64,000 nt of DNA from Chryseobacterium koreense CCUG 49689 (lineage in GTDB: Bacteria > Bacteroidota > Bacteroidia > Flavobacteriales > Weeksellaceae), in the NCBI RefSeq assembly GCF_001045435.1, contig NZ_LFNG01000008.1:1-64000 (forward strand). The letters run 5' to 3'. Position numbers and translations under genes: made by a program. The notes beneath the pieces were generated by a model that ran no database searches, was not told where the DNA came from, and saw only the letters and a list, made by a program, of their open reading frames with translations. Within the stretch, counting starts at the first letter, position 1, and every line of letters begins with the position of its first letter. This document shows positions 17,814 through 26,649 of the stretch, one piece after another.

Positions 17814-19039
17814 AGTGGACACAAGGAATAGATAAATTAGGGATTTTCCTGTATTTGCTACTCTGTTCATTTGCAGTAGCCAATATTTACAGTGTTGATC
17901 CCGTCGCCGGAATCAAGCAGGGAACCTTCTTTGTGATTTCGATTTTTATTGGGATCATCATTTTCTTCATGCGTGCGAAATTTTTCGAGAATTCAGCGGG
18001 TCTGTTTTACATTTTGGGGATACTGCTGTTAATTGGACTTTTTCCTTTTGGCAAGGAGGTTTTGGGGCAAAAGAACTGGTATCGTTTCGGCGGATTCAGT
18101 TTTCAACCGGTGGAATTTGCAAAACTGGCAGTTGCATTGATGTTGGCAAATTATGTCGCAGGTCCGAATTTTAACCTAAAATATGGAAAATCACTTTGGA
18201 CCGCTTTGGCGATTGTTGGTGTTCCTGCGGTGATCGTTTTGGCGATTCCCGATGTGGGTTCCCTGTTGGTTTTTACTGCGTTTTTTATCGCTTTATTCCG
18301 TGAGGGATTATCGGGGTGGCTTTTCGGCATTGGATTCATTTTTGCTGCCGTATTTTTGGTTTCGCTTGCCGTGGAGCCGCTATTCGTTGTCTCGGGAATT
18401 GTGTCGATTGCGGCAATCATTATCTTTTTCAATTATCACAAAATTCACTGGAACATTTTTTCAATCGCTGGAATTTTTGGTTCGGTCGCGGTTCTTTGCG
18501 GCATTGCATTTGGTACCCCCAAGATTCTGGAAAAATTACCTAAGCACCAAAGAGAGCGAATCGAGGTTTTATACAAAGGTGAAAAAGCATTCCGCGATAC
18601 TTCAGGCTACAATTTACTTTATTCAAAAACGGCAATTGGTTCTGGCGGATTTTTCGGCAAAGGTTACCGTGAAGGTTCGGTGACCCAGGGAAAATTTGTT
18701 CCCGAGCAAAGCACAGACTATATTTTCTGTACCGTGGGCGAAGAATGGGGATTCCTCGGAAGTTCTTTATTGGTCCTGGTTTACACCATTTTTATCGGTA
18801 GAATCTATTACCTCTCAGAAAAGCAAAAATCTATTTTCAACCGTGTTTTTGGGTACTGTTTCGCCTCGATACTTTTGATGCACTTTGCCATCAATCTTGG
18901 CATGGTGATGGGTCTTTTCCCTACAGTGGGGATTCCGCTGCCGTTTTTCAGTTCCGGCGGTACTTCTTTGGTCACCTTTTCTGTGATGACTTTTATTTTC
19001 TTTAAATTGAACTATGCGGATCGGAATAGTTTGGTCTAA
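17810..19039 (+). CDS. rodA: SEDS glycosyltransferase RodA
   Basis: A 409-residue polytopic membrane protein of the SEDS family, the glycan polymerase partner of PBP2. Family blocks include NWYRFGGFSFQPVEFAKLA near residues 89-107 and the closing GLFPTVGIPLPFFSSGGTSL. The order PBP2-RodA with a 4-base overlap matches the known complex. Loops around residues 250-310 carry the expected GKGYREGSVTQGKFVPEQSTDYIF motif. Confidence 0.96.
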   Translation: MKWTQGIDKLGIFLYLLLCSFAVANIYSVDPVAGIKQGTFFVISIFIGIIIFFMRAKFFENSAGLFYILGILLLIGLFPFGKEVLGQKNWYRFGGFSFQPVEFAKLAVALMLANYVAGPNFNLKYGKSLWTALAIVGVPAVIVLAIPDVGSLLVFTAFFIALFREGLSGWLFGIGFIFAAVFLVSLAVEPLFVVSGIVSIAAIIIFFNYHKIHWNIFSIAGIFGSVAVLCGIAFGTPKILEKLPKHQRERIEVLYKGEKAFRDTSGYNLLYSKTAIGSGGFFGKGYREGSVTQGKFVPEQSTDYIFCTVGEEWGFLGSSLLVLVYTIFIGRIYYLSEKQKSIFNRVFGYCFASILLMHFAINLGMVMGLFPTVGIPLPFFSSGGTSLVTFSVMTFIFFKLNYADRNSLV

Positions 19040-19061
19040 GGTTTTATAAACGATTCAAATA

Positions 19062-19397
19062 TTATTCGATCTTTTTAAGTAGTTGACGGAATTGTTGATG
19101 GATTTCAGTATTGGTTCTGCATTTCGCATGGAATGATTTTCTTAACGAAGAAGTCGTTGCATTTAAAATCAAAAGCCAATTGGATCGCATCCACTTTGTT
19201 TTTACAAAATCTATTTTTGCAAAACTGTTTTTTGCCCCAAAAAATGCTTTGTTTAAATTCTTAATGCAATCCCGTGAATTTCCTTCGAAATAGAGTCCAC
19301 CTATTTGTCAAAATAGGCTTTTGATCATCGAAATCCCGTTGTCGAGTTGATGGTTTTTCTTCTGAAGTTGGATACATTGCCACGTTTTATTCTTCAT
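19062..19397 (-). pseudogene. Possible decayed gene with one in-frame stop
   Basis: On the minus strand a frame runs from ATG 19397 to TAA 19062-19064, 111 codons before the final stop, with a single internal TGA at 19308-19310. The first part is MKNKTWQCIQLQKKNHQLDN and the larger second part includes QIGGLYFEGNSRDCIKNLNK and KTKWMRSNWLLILNA. Eighty-two sense codons without a stop is long for AT-rich noncoding DNA, so it may be a dead gene or relic of a mobile element, though I recognise no family. A 60-codon plus-strand frame at 19111-19293 overlaps it and is probably its shadow. Confidence 0.3.
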
Positions 19398-19445
19398 TCA
19401 AGTTAATACCATTTGGACCATCAATAGATCTGATTTCCCACAAAA

Positions 19446-19470
19446 AAAGCCGCCCATTCTGGCGACTTTA
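19446..19470 (-). terminator. Terminator of the NlpC/P60 gene
   Basis: Hairpin with a 7-bp stem containing one mismatch, followed on the minus strand by seven T, 25-50 bases past the stop at 19495. Confidence 0.6.
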
Positions 19471-19494
19471 TTTGATCAATTATTCTCTTTTTGT

Positions 19495-20181
19495 CTAGTT
19501 GTTCGCAAAATTAGATTCCACTGCTTCCGGAGTTAGAACCCGTTTTGCGAATCGGTATTTCGGTCCCCAGTAAGAATCATTCAGTGATGAGATCATCACG
19601 CCTCGAGATGTGGCCGCATGAATGAACTTTACCTCTCCTTCTTCGTCCACGCTTTCTATGATTCCGACGTGGGTGATTCTGTTTCCGCCTTTGTGTGAAA
19701 AAAAGATTAAATCTCCTTTCTGCAGATGTTCTTTTTCAACACTATCGCCTTCTTGCGCTTGTGCGGCAGCAACTCGTGGCAGATTCATTCCAGCAGCACT
19801 AAAAACTGAAAGCACGAAAGCTGAACAGTCTATCCCTTTTCTGGTCATTCCACCATATCGGTATGGTGTTCCAAGATAGGATTCTGCTTCGGATAAGATT
19901 TCGTCTATTTTCTGGGTGAATCTGATGGCTTTTGCGATTTCCTCTTTTTTGATGGCTGCTTCCATGCTTTTTGCGGCAGCTGCCTTTTCTTGTGCAAAGC
20001 TATTGAGTAATTGCGCTTTTGCGACTTCTAATTTTTTATTATCTATTGAGGCAAGTTTGGCATTTGTTTTGTACTCGTTTGAGTAATTGGTCGGCGTTGA
20101 AACCACGTAGTTGGATACACATGATTGTAATGAAAAAGTAGCGATAATACCGGCAACATAAAACAGAACTCTTTTCTTCAT
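19495..20181 (-). CDS. NlpC/P60 peptidoglycan hydrolase lipoprotein
   Basis: A 228-residue lipoprotein. Signal and lipobox are at LQSC (Cys21), an Ala/Lys-rich helical linker covers about 40-90, and the NlpC/P60 domain fills 92-217. The catalytic triad is visible: Cys119 in GIDCSAF, His171 in THVGI and His188 in FIHAAT. Such enzymes cut stem peptides between D-glutamate and diaminopimelate. It lies near the mre/rodA operon but on the opposite strand and with its own promoter-like box (20233-20240). Confidence 0.9.
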   Translation of the reverse strand: MKKRVLFYVAGIIATFSLQSCVSNYVVSTPTNYSNEYKTNAKLASIDNKKLEVAKAQLLNSFAQEKAAAAKSMEAAIKKEEIAKAIRFTQKIDEILSEAESYLGTPYRYGGMTRKGIDCSAFVLSVFSAAGMNLPRVAAAQAQEGDSVEKEHLQKGDLIFFSHKGGNRITHVGIIESVDEEGEVKFIHAATSRGVMISSLNDSYWGPKYRFAKRVLTPEAVESNFANN

Positions 20182-20232
20182 ATATATTTATTTGTCCGTG
20201 TTAAAAAGTAATATTTGTTTTTAAATGCAACA

Positions 20233-20240
20233 CAAAAGTA
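20233..20240 (-). promoter_or_regulatory. -7 box of the NlpC/P60 gene
   Basis: TACTTTTG on the minus strand, exact TAnnTTTG, about 50 bases before the ATG. Confidence 0.35.
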
Positions 20241-20252
20241 GATATTCGAGTT

Positions 20253-20278
20253 AAAAAAAGGGTGAAAACACCTTTTTT
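20253..20278. terminator. Symmetric A/T-flanked hairpin
   Basis: Short GC stem (gggtg/cacct with a GNRA-like AAAA loop) between an A run and a T run, so it could terminate in either direction. It lies just upstream of the NlpC/P60 promoter box. Confidence 0.4.
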
Positions 20279-20337
20279 GAAAACCTCTTTTAACACATTT
20301 TAACATTACTTTTTTGAATGTTAAAGAAATTGGAGCC

Positions 20338-20372
20338 GCAATCCCTTTATTTAAGGGGTTGCGTTTTTATTT
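20338..20372 (+). terminator. Orphan plus-strand terminator
   Basis: An 11-bp stem (20338-20348 with 20354-20364, one G-U), 5-base loop and a long T tract. No plus-strand gene precedes it for over a kilobase, so it may end a small RNA that starts between 20240 and 20330. Confidence 0.5.
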
Positions 20373-20451
20373 TTATTAAGATTTCTTAACATTTATATAG
20401 ACTGTCTATTTGTATTATGCAATTCTTCTATAAAACCTCCTAGAAACCAAA

Positions 20452-20479
20452 GAAGCCGCTTCGGTAAGGAGGCGGCTTC
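20452..20479 (-). terminator. glnN terminator
   Basis: A 9-bp stem (20452-20460 with 20471-20479, one wobble), 20 bases past the glutamine synthetase stop. The T run is weak. Confidence 0.6.
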
Positions 20480-20499
20480 CAATCTTATCTCATCATTTG

Positions 20500-22698
20500 T
20501 TATCTGGTAAAGAGCAATTCCCGGTATTTGGTCATTGGCCAAAGTTCATCGTCAACCAACATTTCCAATTCGTCTGACGCATTTCTAATCTCATTAAAAA
20601 GAGGTTTTACCTCATTGCAAAACGCTTCCGCCATTTTGTGGGAATCTTCGATTGCTTTTGCTTTTTTGGTCGCAGCCAAAAGTTTTTCCACTCCCACTTT
20701 CATGATGGAGATATGCTCAGATATCTCTGCAATCATGCTCATCTGTTCTTTGGCTAAAGTTCTGAATTCTTGATCGCCAAAAATCTCTTTCAATCCTTTC
20801 ACATTTTCAATCAGCCTGTTTTGATAATTGATAGCACAAGGAACGATATGGTTTCTAGCAATATCCGCTAACACCGTTGCCTCAATGGAAACCATGGTGG
20901 AGTATTTCTCTAGTTTGATTTCGTTTCTAGCCTCGATTTCGCGGTGCGAATAAATTCCGAGTTCTTCATAAAGATCCACAAATTTTTGGTCCAGCTCCCT
21001 GCTCAAAGCTTCAGGAGTGGTCTTCAAATTTTTCAAACCGCGCCTTTTAGCCTCTTTCGCCCACTCTTCTGAGTATCCGTCACCTTCAAACATTATGTTT
21101 TTTGAGACTTTAATATATTCCCTCAACACATTGAAAATCGCTTCATCTTTCTTTAAACCGGTTTCAATCAGCGCATCTACCTCTTTTTTGAAATCCCTCA
21201 ACTGTTTTGCGACAATGGCGTTCATCACAGTCATTACTTCGGCACAGTTTGCTGAAGAACCTACCGCTCGGATTTCGAATTTATTTCCCGTAAAGGCAAA
21301 TGGCGAGGTCCTGTTTCTGTCTGTATTGTCCAACAATATCTCCGGGATCTTACCAACGACATTGAGTTTCAGTTCGGTTTTTTCCTCCGGCGAAAGTTTT
21401 CCATCGGTCACTTTTTCCAGTTCTTCTAAAACACCGAAAAGCTGAGTCCCAATGAAAGCCGAAATAATCGCAGGCGGAGCTTCATTAGCACCTAGTCGGT
21501 AATCGTTGCTTGCCGAAGCAATGCTCGCCCTCAACAGATCTGCATAATCGTGAACCGCTTTGATGGTATTGACAAAGAAGGTCAGGAACTGCAAATTCTT
21601 TTTCGGGTTTTTTCCCGGGCTTAAAAGATTTTCGCCCGTATCTGTTGCCAAACTCCAGTTGTTGTGTTTCCCGCTTCCGTTCACTCCCGCGAAAGGTTTT
21701 TCATGGAAAAGGATATGGAAATGGTGTTTGTGCGCAACTCTCGCCATCAAGTCCATCAAAAGAGAATTGTGATCCACCGCAACATTCACTTCTTCAAACA
21801 TCGGTGCCAATTCGTATTGATTGGGCGCAACCTCGTTATGTCGGGTTGTCACGGGAATTCCCAGTTGCATGCATTTGATCTCTAATTCTTTCATGAAATT
21901 CATCACCCGGGTCGGAATGGATCCGAAATAATGATCGTCCAGTTGCTGTCCTTTCGCGGGTGAATGTCCGAGCAAGGTTTTTCCTGTGATCACCAAATCT
22001 GGTCTGGACTGATAAAGAGCGGAATCCACCAAAAAATATTCCTGTTCCCAACCCAAAGTCGGAGTTACTTTGGTCACATTTTTATCAAAATAAGATTTGC
22101 AGATATCGGTAGCCGCTTCATCAACTGCACTTAATGCACGCAAAAGTGGAGCTTTATAATCTAAAGTTTCGCCAGTGTATGAAATAAAAATGGAAGGAAT
22201 ACACAATGTGGTTCCTAAAATAAAAGCTGGCGAAGTGGGATCCCATGCCGTGTATCCTCTTGCTTCAAAAGTATTTCTAATTCCTCCGTTCGGGAAAGAT
22301 GACGCGTCGGGTTCCTGCTGGATCAACATGCCTCCGGAAAATCTTTCGATAGCCCGATCACTTTCGAAAGGCGTGAAAAACGAATCGTGTTTTTCCGCGG
22401 TAGTTCCGGTTAAAGGCTGAAACCAGTGGGTGTAGTGGGTAACTCCTTTGCTTAAAGCCCAATCTTTCATCGCCACGGCGATTTGGTCTGCAACATCGCG
22501 TTGGATTTTGGTTCCCTTCTTTATCGCATTCTGAATGGAGGTGAATGCTTCTTTGGTTAAGTACGATCTCATCGTTTCCTCAGAGAAAACGTTTTGGCAA
22601 AAAAGTTCGGATAGTTTTGCGGGAAATTTAACCGCATTGTCTCTTCTGAAATCTTTAAAAGAAAGTGTTTCTAGTGCTTTGAACCTTAAATTTGACAT
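20500..22698 (-). CDS. glnN: Type III glutamine synthetase
   Basis: A 732-residue enzyme that makes glutamine from glutamate and ammonia. The length and the blocks WFQPLTGTTAEKHDSF, LGWEQEYFLVD, FHEKPFAGVNGSGKHNNWS (ATP/Glu site) and RNRTSPFAFTGNKFEIRAVGSS identify GSIII, the large dodecameric form common in Bacteroidota. The start at 22698 (MSNLRFKALETL) is chosen over 22740 because a TAATTTTG box at 22720-22727 sits inside the longer reading. It is divergent from the gene at 22901 and followed by a hairpin. Confidence 0.95.
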   Translation of the reverse strand: MSNLRFKALETLSFKDFRRDNAVKFPAKLSELFCQNVFSEETMRSYLTKEAFTSIQNAIKKGTKIQRDVADQIAVAMKDWALSKGVTHYTHWFQPLTGTTAEKHDSFFTPFESDRAIERFSGGMLIQQEPDASSFPNGGIRNTFEARGYTAWDPTSPAFILGTTLCIPSIFISYTGETLDYKAPLLRALSAVDEAATDICKSYFDKNVTKVTPTLGWEQEYFLVDSALYQSRPDLVITGKTLLGHSPAKGQQLDDHYFGSIPTRVMNFMKELEIKCMQLGIPVTTRHNEVAPNQYELAPMFEEVNVAVDHNSLLMDLMARVAHKHHFHILFHEKPFAGVNGSGKHNNWSLATDTGENLLSPGKNPKKNLQFLTFFVNTIKAVHDYADLLRASIASASNDYRLGANEAPPAIISAFIGTQLFGVLEELEKVTDGKLSPEEKTELKLNVVGKIPEILLDNTDRNRTSPFAFTGNKFEIRAVGSSANCAEVMTVMNAIVAKQLRDFKKEVDALIETGLKKDEAIFNVLREYIKVSKNIMFEGDGYSEEWAKEAKRRGLKNLKTTPEALSRELDQKFVDLYEELGIYSHREIEARNEIKLEKYSTMVSIEATVLADIARNHIVPCAINYQNRLIENVKGLKEIFGDQEFRTLAKEQMSMIAEISEHISIMKVGVEKLLAATKKAKAIEDSHKMAEAFCNEVKPLFNEIRNASDELEMLVDDELWPMTKYRELLFTR

Positions 22699-22719
22699 AA
22701 TGCATGTGTTTTGATAGGG

Positions 22720-22727
22720 CAAAATTA
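22720..22727 (-). promoter_or_regulatory. -7 box of glnN
   Basis: TAATTTTG on the minus strand, 21 bases before the ATG at 22698. It argues against the upstream in-frame ATG at 22740. Confidence 0.5.
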
Positions 22728-22877
22728 TGAAAAAATACATTACAAAATGTTTTTACCCCATATTTTTTAGGGGTGTTAATTAAATTTTAATTTTTTTATA
22801 GTTTGATTCAATTTTAAGATGAACAATGATTAATCACCTCTATAAACCAAAAAATAGGAAATTTTGCGGGTTTGTAT

Positions 22878-22885
22878 TATCTTTG
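22878..22885 (+). promoter_or_regulatory. -7 box of the phosphorylase-like gene
   Basis: TATCTTTG, exact match, 15 bases before ATG 22901 and downstream of the alternative ATG 22826, so it fixes the shorter start. Confidence 0.55.
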
Positions 22886-22900
22886 CGAAAAGATACACCT

Positions 22901-24586
22901 ATGGTAAATTCACGAGCAAGAGAAACTACAGAAGCGATTGAGCGGCTTTATGTTTCCATGCGTCACTTATTCTATCGCGGTTTTTTCAAACCATCCGGGA
23001 TCTCCGGAGAAAGTCTTAGAAATTTATTATTGACCATCAACCCCGAAATCTACGGGACAATGGGCATTCCCAACAAGGTTGAACTCAATGGATTGCTTTA
23101 TGTTTTAGACCGGCTTCCGGAAGGAATCGAGGAATGTTCATTCATCCACCTGACTTCCGATGAAGGTTTTGAAAAGGGAAGTTTCGAGGTCATCGTTCCG
23201 AAAAAAAGAAGGAGAAACTGCTACAGAATTGATGAGCACCAGATGAATATTGAAGTTCTTCTTGGCCGTTCGGAAATTTATGATATTTTGACCCACCTTA
23301 CCTTCCTTTATATAGAAGCAGACAAAGTTCGCAACCTCGCCTTTGTCTCAGATGAAAACGACAAGCCGACCAGAGCCTGGAAAATCATCGAGGAAGTAGC
23401 GAAAGGGGAAAAGAAATTCAGCCGCAAAGAAAAGGAAGTGGCACTCATCCATCTTTCTTCACTTTTGGGTAGAACATTTGACGAAACTTTGGAAGCCTAC
23501 AACAATTTCGGCGACGATAAAAATCCGGACCGGCTTTTCAAAATCATTTATCATTTAGGAAACGAGAGCTTTAATGATGACAAGAAAATCCGTGAAAGGG
23601 AAGTCCACTTTTCGGCGATCTTGAGGGAAAGAGTCGGCCACCACTTTTTCGGGGAAAAATGGGCGAACAAAGTAAAGTCGGTTTTGGCAGAAAACAATCT
23701 GCACATGCGTCCTTTGCACATTATTTCCGCAAATATGCATTCGGTGAAAAACATGCTTTATGGAAATGACGCGCTGGGAAAAAAGGCAACCAAAAACGTG
23801 GACTATAAAATGTATGAGGAGATTTCCAACAAGAAATCGCTTCAGGAAAAAGTGCTTTCCCATTCTCTGGAGGCAGGATTGATCTCTATTGACGACCAAA
23901 GCGGAAGCAATATCGCAGTTCAACTAATCGATTTGTCGAAAACCGATTTGAAAAACACCCCTTTCTCGGGAATCAAGTTTTCCGGGGACGACGTGGTGAT
24001 GGTTTTCGATTACGCTTTCGGTGAGCAAGCCTATGAAATCATGGACGAACTATTAAGACCTTATGATTACAATGGCGAGATTTACACCATGAAAGTAAAA
24101 TCCATTTCGATTATGGGAAAAGCAGGAATTCTGATGGGCGAAAAAGGCGACATCATGATTCCAACTTCACACGTTTTCGAAGGTACTGCAGACAATTACC
24201 CTTTCCATAATGCATTGCAACTTTCAGATTTTCAGGATGATGAACTGCAAGCGTTTGAGGGCGGAATGGTGACCGTTTTGGGAACTTCACTTCAAAATAA
24301 GGATATTTTAAAATATTTCATGGAAACTTCCTGGAAGGCGATCGGGCTTGAAATGGAGGGCGCTCATTATCAGAAAGCGATCCAGGTGGCCTCAAAAATC
24401 CGCCACCACATATCAGAGGATCTTTTTGTAATGTATGCTTATTATGCTTCGGATAATCCTTTGGAAACTGGTTCCACCCTTTCTTCAGGCGGACTTGGTT
24501 TGACGGGTGTGAAACCGACTTATTTGATTACTTATCGAATTTTGGAGAAAATTTTGGAAAGTGCCAAAACCGGCACCAAAAAATAA
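22901..24586 (+). CDS. Conserved flavobacterial protein with nucleoside-phosphorylase-like C-terminus
   Basis: A 561-residue soluble protein without signal peptide or membrane helices. The N-terminal 290 residues are helical and unrecognised. Residues from about 390 to the end look like the phosphorylase superfamily: KSISIMGKAGILMGEKGDIMIP resembles the strand and phosphate-side loop of purine/uridine phosphorylases, followed by SHVFEGTADNYPF and the EMEGAHYQKAI segment, which resembles the EMEGA nucleoside-binding motif. A role in nucleoside or nucleotide cleavage is inferred from these motifs alone. My recollection that it belongs to a DUF family near DUF6909 is unverified. A hairpin terminator follows at 24607. 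Confidence 0.65.
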   Translation: MVNSRARETTEAIERLYVSMRHLFYRGFFKPSGISGESLRNLLLTINPEIYGTMGIPNKVELNGLLYVLDRLPEGIEECSFIHLTSDEGFEKGSFEVIVPKKRRRNCYRIDEHQMNIEVLLGRSEIYDILTHLTFLYIEADKVRNLAFVSDENDKPTRAWKIIEEVAKGEKKFSRKEKEVALIHLSSLLGRTFDETLEAYNNFGDDKNPDRLFKIIYHLGNESFNDDKKIREREVHFSAILRERVGHHFFGEKWANKVKSVLAENNLHMRPLHIISANMHSVKNMLYGNDALGKKATKNVDYKMYEEISNKKSLQEKVLSHSLEAGLISIDDQSGSNIAVQLIDLSKTDLKNTPFSGIKFSGDDVVMVFDYAFGEQAYEIMDELLRPYDYNGEIYTMKVKSISIMGKAGILMGEKGDIMIPTSHVFEGTADNYPFHNALQLSDFQDDELQAFEGGMVTVLGTSLQNKDILKYFMETSWKAIGLEMEGAHYQKAIQVASKIRHHISEDLFVMYAYYASDNPLETGSTLSSGGLGLTGVKPTYLITYRILEKILESAKTGTKK

Positions 24587-24606
24587 AACCAACAAATTTT
24601 AACGCA

Positions 24607-24642
24607 AATCCTTTCATTCCATACGATTGAAAGGATTTTTTT
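24607..24642 (+). terminator. Terminator of the phosphorylase-like gene
   Basis: Perfect 10-bp stem (24607-24616 with 24628-24637), followed by T run. Confidence 0.85.
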
Positions 24643-24661
24643 GGGGGAGTTCACCGAAGAT

Positions 24662-24689
24662 TTGAAATTATTTTAAATCTTTATCTTTG
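24662..24689 (+). promoter_or_regulatory. Full flavobacterial promoter of the M1 peptidase
   Basis: TTG at 24662-24664, a 17-base spacer and TATCTTTG at 24682-24689, which is the complete TTG-N17-TAnnTTTG consensus described for Flavobacterium. The ATG follows 20 bases later. Confidence 0.65.
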
Positions 24690-24708
24690 GTCAAATTTTA
24701 TTTCAACA

Positions 24709-26556
24709 ATGCAGAAACTTCTTCTTACCATCGTCTTTTCGGCAATTTGCACATTATCTTTTTCTCAGCAGAACGCCTATTATCAGCAATCCGCAAAATA
24801 TAAAATGGATATCGATATTGATGCGCAGAACTTTACCTATCAAGGAAATCAAACCTTAACTTACACCAATAATTCTCCGGACGAACTGAAAGTAGTCTAT
24901 TTTCATTTGTACTGGAATGCTTTCAAACCGAATTCCATGATGGACCAAAGAGTTCAAAGCCAGGGAAAAAATGGGGATTCAAGGTTGCAGACGAATGGTA
25001 TTTCAAGATTGGCTTCGATTCCCAAAAATGAAGAAGGTGCCCAAAACATTCATTGGATCAGACAAAACGGAAAGGATCTGAAATTTGAAATCCAGGAAAC
25101 CATTATGAAAGTGGAGCTGGATACGCCCATTAAACCAAATTCCTCCACTACTTTCACCATGGAATGGGATGCCAATATTCCGATGCAGATCCGCCGCGCC
25201 GGAAGAAATAACCGCGAAGGGATCGACATGACCATGACGCAGTGGTACCCGAAAATTGCGGAATATGATTATGATGGCTGGGCGACTTTTGACTATATCG
25301 GAAGGGAATTTCATGCGCCGTTCTCTGATTTTCAGGTCAATATTAAAATCGACAAAGACTATGTCATCGGTGCCGGTGGAATTTTGGAAAATCCCTCAGA
25401 AGTAAAAGGATATGAGCCAAACGCAAACATTAAAACCGATTCCAATAACAAGGCCACCTGGAAATGGACTGCGAAAAACATTCTGGATTTTGCCTTTGCA
25501 GCAGATCGCGATTACACCGTGGAAACCTTCACCATCTTGGATGGGCCAAAAGTTTTTTATGTTTATCAAAAATCAGAAAAAACCAAACTTTGGGAAGAAT
25601 CAAAACCTTATGTTACGAAGTTTTTCCAGTTGATGAATGCCACTTATGGAAAATATGCTTATCCAAGCTATTCTTTTATTCAGGGCGGTGATGGCGGAAT
25701 GGAATATGGAATGTGTACCATGATGCTGGGCGAAGGAAGATCCTTGGAGGGATTGGTCGGATTGATGGTTCACGAAGGCGGACATTCCTGGAACCAACAA
25801 ATGATGGCGTACAACGAAAGTATGCGACCATGGATGGACGAAGGTTTCACGAGTTACTATGACGATCTGATCATGCACCAACTTTTCCCGCCGAAAGAAG
25901 CGGTTGCAAATCCTTTTGTAAACACCATTAATTCTTATGTTAATTTCACAAAAACGGGAAAAGAAGAACCAGCTGTTTGGCTAGGTGATCACCACGACGA
26001 CGGAAGAGCTTATTCAGTAGCAAGTTACGTGAAAGGAGAACTTTTTTTGGTGCAACTCGGCTATATTGTGGGTGAACAGAATTTGTCTTTAATTATGAAA
26101 GAATTTTTCAACCAGTGGAAAATGAAACATCCGACCGACAGAGATTTTATGCATGTGGCGCAGAAAATTTCGGGAATGGATTTGAAATGGTTTCAACATT
26201 ATTGGATCAACACGACGAAAACCATTGATTACGCCATCAAAGACGTGAAATACGACAAAACTTCTACCACCATCACTTTAGAAAACAAAGGCTCCATTCC
26301 GATGCCGATTGATTTTTCCGTTTTAACTAAGGATAAAAAAGTGGTGAATTACCAAATCCCGATGAACATGACGCACATTTGGAAATCGAAGGATATTTAT
26401 GGCGATTTCAAAACTTTAGATTATTGGAAATGGACGCAGAAAGAATATAGCTTCACCATTCCTTATAACAAATCGCAAATTTCTGCTTTGGGAATTGACT
26501 TTTCACAGAGATTGGCGGATGTGAATCCGGCGGATAATTTTATAGAAGTGAAGTAG
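24709..26556 (+). CDS. M1-family metallopeptidase, exported
   Basis: A 615-residue zinc peptidase with a Sec signal peptide (cleavage near Ser19-Gln20). Residues 20-250 form the M1 beta-saddle domain. The catalytic gluzincin site is complete: HEGGH at 355-359 and the third zinc ligand Glu378 in WMDEGFTSYY, 18 residues on. The substrate-side motif GGDGGMEYGMCTMM, equivalent to GAMEN, precedes it. It should cleave N-terminal residues from peptides in the periplasm or at the surface. It stands alone with its own promoter and no adjacent partner. Confidence 0.9.
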   Translation: MQKLLLTIVFSAICTLSFSQQNAYYQQSAKYKMDIDIDAQNFTYQGNQTLTYTNNSPDELKVVYFHLYWNAFKPNSMMDQRVQSQGKNGDSRLQTNGISRLASIPKNEEGAQNIHWIRQNGKDLKFEIQETIMKVELDTPIKPNSSTTFTMEWDANIPMQIRRAGRNNREGIDMTMTQWYPKIAEYDYDGWATFDYIGREFHAPFSDFQVNIKIDKDYVIGAGGILENPSEVKGYEPNANIKTDSNNKATWKWTAKNILDFAFAADRDYTVETFTILDGPKVFYVYQKSEKTKLWEESKPYVTKFFQLMNATYGKYAYPSYSFIQGGDGGMEYGMCTMMLGEGRSLEGLVGLMVHEGGHSWNQQMMAYNESMRPWMDEGFTSYYDDLIMHQLFPPKEAVANPFVNTINSYVNFTKTGKEEPAVWLGDHHDDGRAYSVASYVKGELFLVQLGYIVGEQNLSLIMKEFFNQWKMKHPTDRDFMHVAQKISGMDLKWFQHYWINTTKTIDYAIKDVKYDKTSTTITLENKGSIPMPIDFSVLTKDKKVVNYQIPMNMTHIWKSKDIYGDFKTLDYWKWTQKEYSFTIPYNKSQISALGIDFSQRLADVNPADNFIEVK

Positions 26557-26649
26557 CAGGAAACTTACCGGGAAATTGCCTGGTGAATTTTTAGAAATTA
26601 AATTCCGATTCCCGTCCATTGTATCCCGTTCCCATAAATAAAATAAAAT

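Noticed and set aside
19111-19293. 60-codon plus-strand frame after rodA
   Set aside because: Overlaps the longer minus-strand decayed frame, has no promoter box and no recognisable product.
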